Source: CALMFQ01 sp964495595 (lineage in GTDB: Bacteria > Pseudomonadota > Gammaproteobacteria > Burkholderiales > SCOH01). Taken from it: a stretch of DNA of 8,031 nucleotides. How positions within the stretch are numbered: position 1 is the first letter of the stretch; each line of letters begins with the position of its first letter. A program made the translations under genes and the position numbers. The stretch is from the NCBI GenBank assembly GCA_964495595.1, contig CAZBWH010000103.1:1-8031 (forward strand), read 5' to 3'. The notes below the pieces were generated by a model. It saw nothing but the letters and a program-made list of their open reading frames with translations. It was not told the DNA's origin and did no database searches. This document shows, piece after piece, positions 7,096-8,031 of this stretch.

Positions 7096-7118
7096 CAAGG
7101 CAGCCACTGGCTGCCTTG
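7096..7118. terminator. Hairpin between convergent genes, probable bidirectional terminator
   Basis: CAAGGCAGCC, loop ACT, GGCTGCCTTG make a perfect 10-base stem. It lies 7 bases after the stop of the formyltransferase gene and 28 bases beyond the stop of the convergent chalcone-isomerase-like gene. Neither side has a clean run of T; the minus direction is slightly T-richer (TTGCATT). Termination is therefore likely but not certain. Confidence 0.6.
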
Positions 7119-7128
7119 GGTCACTCAC

Positions 7129-7148
7129 GATCCGCAGACAGACGGATC
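7129..7148. repeat. Small inverted repeat at the end of the chalcone-isomerase-like gene
   Basis: GATCCG and CGGATC are separated by 8 bases and overlap the minus-strand stop codon. This could form a weak second hairpin beside the main one. A chance occurrence is quite possible. Confidence 0.35.
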
Positions 7149-7782
7149 AGGGCGAGTAGCCTTCAAAAATCGAATCGAACGCCGACACCCGTTCCTTGCC
7201 CAGGCTGGCGTACTGGGCACCGGCCAACAGCTGGTTTTTCAGTGCGGCATTGGCCGGCGACTTGCCCAGCCAGATTTTCAGCATGGCCGGGCCGATCGCC
7301 GGACCAGCCAGCTCACCCGACGGCACACCGTTGTAGAACACCCGTACCGAGCCATCGGCGGCAATATCCAGCGCCATCCGGTCGCCGGGCCGGGTTTCAT
7401 AAATGTCGTTCAACGACGACTCCAGTTGCACCAGGGCCGGCTGCAGCGCGGGCAATTCGTCTGCCACCGCGTTCTGGCGAATACCGTCTCGCAAGGTGGC
7501 CACCACGATCCGCGCCGGCACGCTACGGCGGAACACCAGCATCATCCGCCGTGGCTGCGGCTGGCTGATCGCCACATCGGCACTCTGGCTCTTGCTGGGC
7601 AGATACAGCGCTGCCAGGTAGATCCGTGCCCCCATTGCAGTGCGAGTCCCCGCGCCATTGAGCGCCAATTCCTGCCCGAACACGGTCTGCTGGTCGGGAA
7701 TCGACAAGCCATCCACATCGAAGGCCTGTGCTGCCAGCGGCAACCATGCCAGCGACGCCATCGCGAGTACTCGTTTGATCAT
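7147..7782 (-). CDS. Exported chalcone isomerase-like protein (Chalcone_3-type)
   Basis: The 211-residue protein starts MIKRVLAMAS and has a signal peptide ending LAAQA (16-20), so the mature form should be periplasmic. Family marks are LNGAGTR (41-47), ARIYLAALYLP (52-62), the arginine-rich MMLVFRR (80-86), GD at 133-134, a V-x-x-NG turn ending at 151-152, WLGKSPA (171-177) and LKNQLLAG (181-188). This is the bacterial chalcone-isomerase-like fold. Its biochemical role in bacteria is not established; true flavonoid isomerisation is unlikely. The start at 7782 is preferred over an in-frame ATG at 7845 because AGGAAAG sits 9 bases upstream and the signal peptide then begins at the N-terminus. 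It stands alone, convergent with the formyltransferase operon, with a probable promoter at 7928-7955. Confidence 0.87.
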   Translation of the reverse strand: MIKRVLAMASLAWLPLAAQAFDVDGLSIPDQQTVFGQELALNGAGTRTAMGARIYLAALYLPSKSQSADVAISQPQPRRMMLVFRRSVPARIVVATLRDGIRQNAVADELPALQPALVQLESSLNDIYETRPGDRMALDIAADGSVRVFYNGVPSGELAGPAIGPAMLKIWLGKSPANAALKNQLLAGAQYASLGKERVSAFDSIFEGYSP

Positions 7783-7932
7783 GCCTGGTTTCTTTCCTGA
7801 AAAGTGAGAGTCCAATCCGGCCAGGTCGGCCAGCCTGCCATGCAACCGGGCTACCTCGTCGCCGATCGGGCGGGTGAGCCAGCCAATCCAAGCAAATTCA
7901 AGTCAATCAGAATATTTGGATGAACGGATTTT
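7783..7932. other. Intergenic stretch and leader of the chalcone isomerase-like gene
   Basis: This 150-base stretch lies between the two divergent gene starts. If the promoter at 7928-7955 is used, nearly all of it is a minus-strand 5' leader of about 135 bases. The part near the chalcone-isomerase-like gene is GC-rich; the part from about 7885 outward is clearly AT-richer. I see no riboswitch, small RNA gene or convincing terminator. The 8-base palindrome CCGATCGG lies at 7862-7869. Confidence 0.5.
7792..7798 (-). promoter_or_regulatory. Ribosome binding site of the chalcone isomerase-like gene
   Basis: AGGAAAG on the minus strand is 9 bases before the ATG at 7782 and decides that start against the upstream in-frame ATG at 7845. 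The same heptamer precedes the caspase-FGE gene. Confidence 0.7.
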
Positions 7933-7955
7933 ATGGATTTCACCAATCCAGTCAA
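7928..7955 (-). promoter_or_regulatory. Sigma70-like promoter for the chalcone isomerase-like gene
   Basis: On the minus strand TTGACT (7950-7955) and TAAAAT (7928-7933) are 16 bases apart, each matching five of six consensus bases, in an AT-rich patch of an otherwise GC-rich window. It overlaps the first codons of the probable plus-strand gene. Confidence 0.55.
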
Positions 7956-8031
7956 CAACTTAATTCGTGCTTTTATTCCAATTCCCCGCCAGTACCTCCC
8001 CAAAGAGACAAACAGGCACCGGGCTGCAGCC
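7933..8031 (+). CDS. Probable start of an unidentified gene, C-terminus off the right edge
   Basis: An ATG at 7933 opens 33 codons without a stop to the window edge. The peptide begins MDFTNPVNNLIRAFIPIP and goes on to a basic stretch with KETNRHRAAA. An N-terminal helix followed by FIP and a basic segment before a membrane region is reminiscent of some membrane-bound sensor kinases, but 33 residues are too few to name it. The ribosome site is weak (GGA 4 bases upstream). The overlapping reading frame from 7920 is also open but has poorer third-position GC. The gene would be divergent from the chalcone-isomerase-like gene. Confidence 0.45.
   Translation, partial: MDFTNPVNNLIRAFIPIPRQYLPKETNRHRAAA
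7934..7950. promoter_or_regulatory. Inverted repeat TGGATT-N5-AATCCA in the promoter spacer, possible operator
   Basis: A perfect 6-base inverted repeat with a 5-base centre fills the spacer between the -10 and -35 elements of the minus-strand promoter, where a bound dimeric repressor or MerR-like regulator would act. The position is suggestive; the binding protein is unknown. Confidence 0.4.

Noticed and set aside
7783..7845. In-frame upstream ATG at 7845 for the chalcone isomerase-like gene
   Set aside because: It would put 21 residues before the signal peptide and lacks a ribosome site; the ATG at 7782 has AGGAAAG at a good distance.
7920..8031. Alternative plus-strand frame from ATG 7920, open to the edge
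   Set aside because: No ribosome site, poorer third-position GC and a Ser/Gln-rich peptide. The frame from 7933 looks more protein-like.
1..8031. tRNA or rRNA genes, CRISPR array, insertion sequences, prophage or integration sites
   Set aside because: No cloverleaf, regularly spaced repeat, transposase or integrase motif, or paired terminal repeats were seen on either strand.

Overview
The window is GC-rich throughout, densely coding and without any mobile-element signature. The gene families (a Chalcone_3-type periplasmic protein, a TrpX/ABC_sub_bind protein, a bacterial histone-deacetylase-like protein) and the codon style fit a Gram-negative proteobacterium. A betaproteobacterium, perhaps Neisseriales, is my best guess, but the sequence does not prove it.

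Layout: (i) 1-2604, minus strand: a secreted caspase-FGE fusion protein, followed after 12 bases by a histone-deacetylase-like gene that runs off the left edge. (ii) 2605-2669: a short divergent intergenic region. (iii) 2670-7089, plus strand: three overlapping genes (4-base and 1-base overlaps) encoding a major-facilitator transporter fused to two tandem membrane-anchored sensor modules, an exported ABC_sub_bind substrate-binding protein, and an Fmt/PurN-type formyltransferase. (iv) 7090-7146: a strong hairpin between convergent genes. (v) 7147-7782, minus strand: an exported chalcone-isomerase-like protein. (vi) 7783-7932: a leader and intergenic stretch, with a sigma70-like promoter just beyond it. 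(vii) 7933-8031, plus strand: the probable start of another gene that runs off the right edge.

The most unusual region is the plus-strand operon. The first 400 or so residues of its transporter look like the sensory half of a signalling protein, yet where a kinase or cyclase would be expected there is a complete 12-helix MFS carrier. The next gene encodes a binding protein with no ABC permease or ATPase nearby. The third encodes a formyltransferase with its Asn/His/Asp catalytic residues intact. A reasonable but untested reading is a ligand-responsive transporter, possibly helped by the binding protein, that moves a compound made or modified by the formyltransferase.

The minus-strand pair is the second point of interest. 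The caspase domain keeps its His-Cys dyad. Its FGE domain lacks the catalytic cysteines and so probably binds rather than oxidises. The neighbouring deacetylase-like protein has lost the general acid-base histidine and one zinc ligand, so it looks like a pseudoenzyme or an enzyme with altered chemistry.
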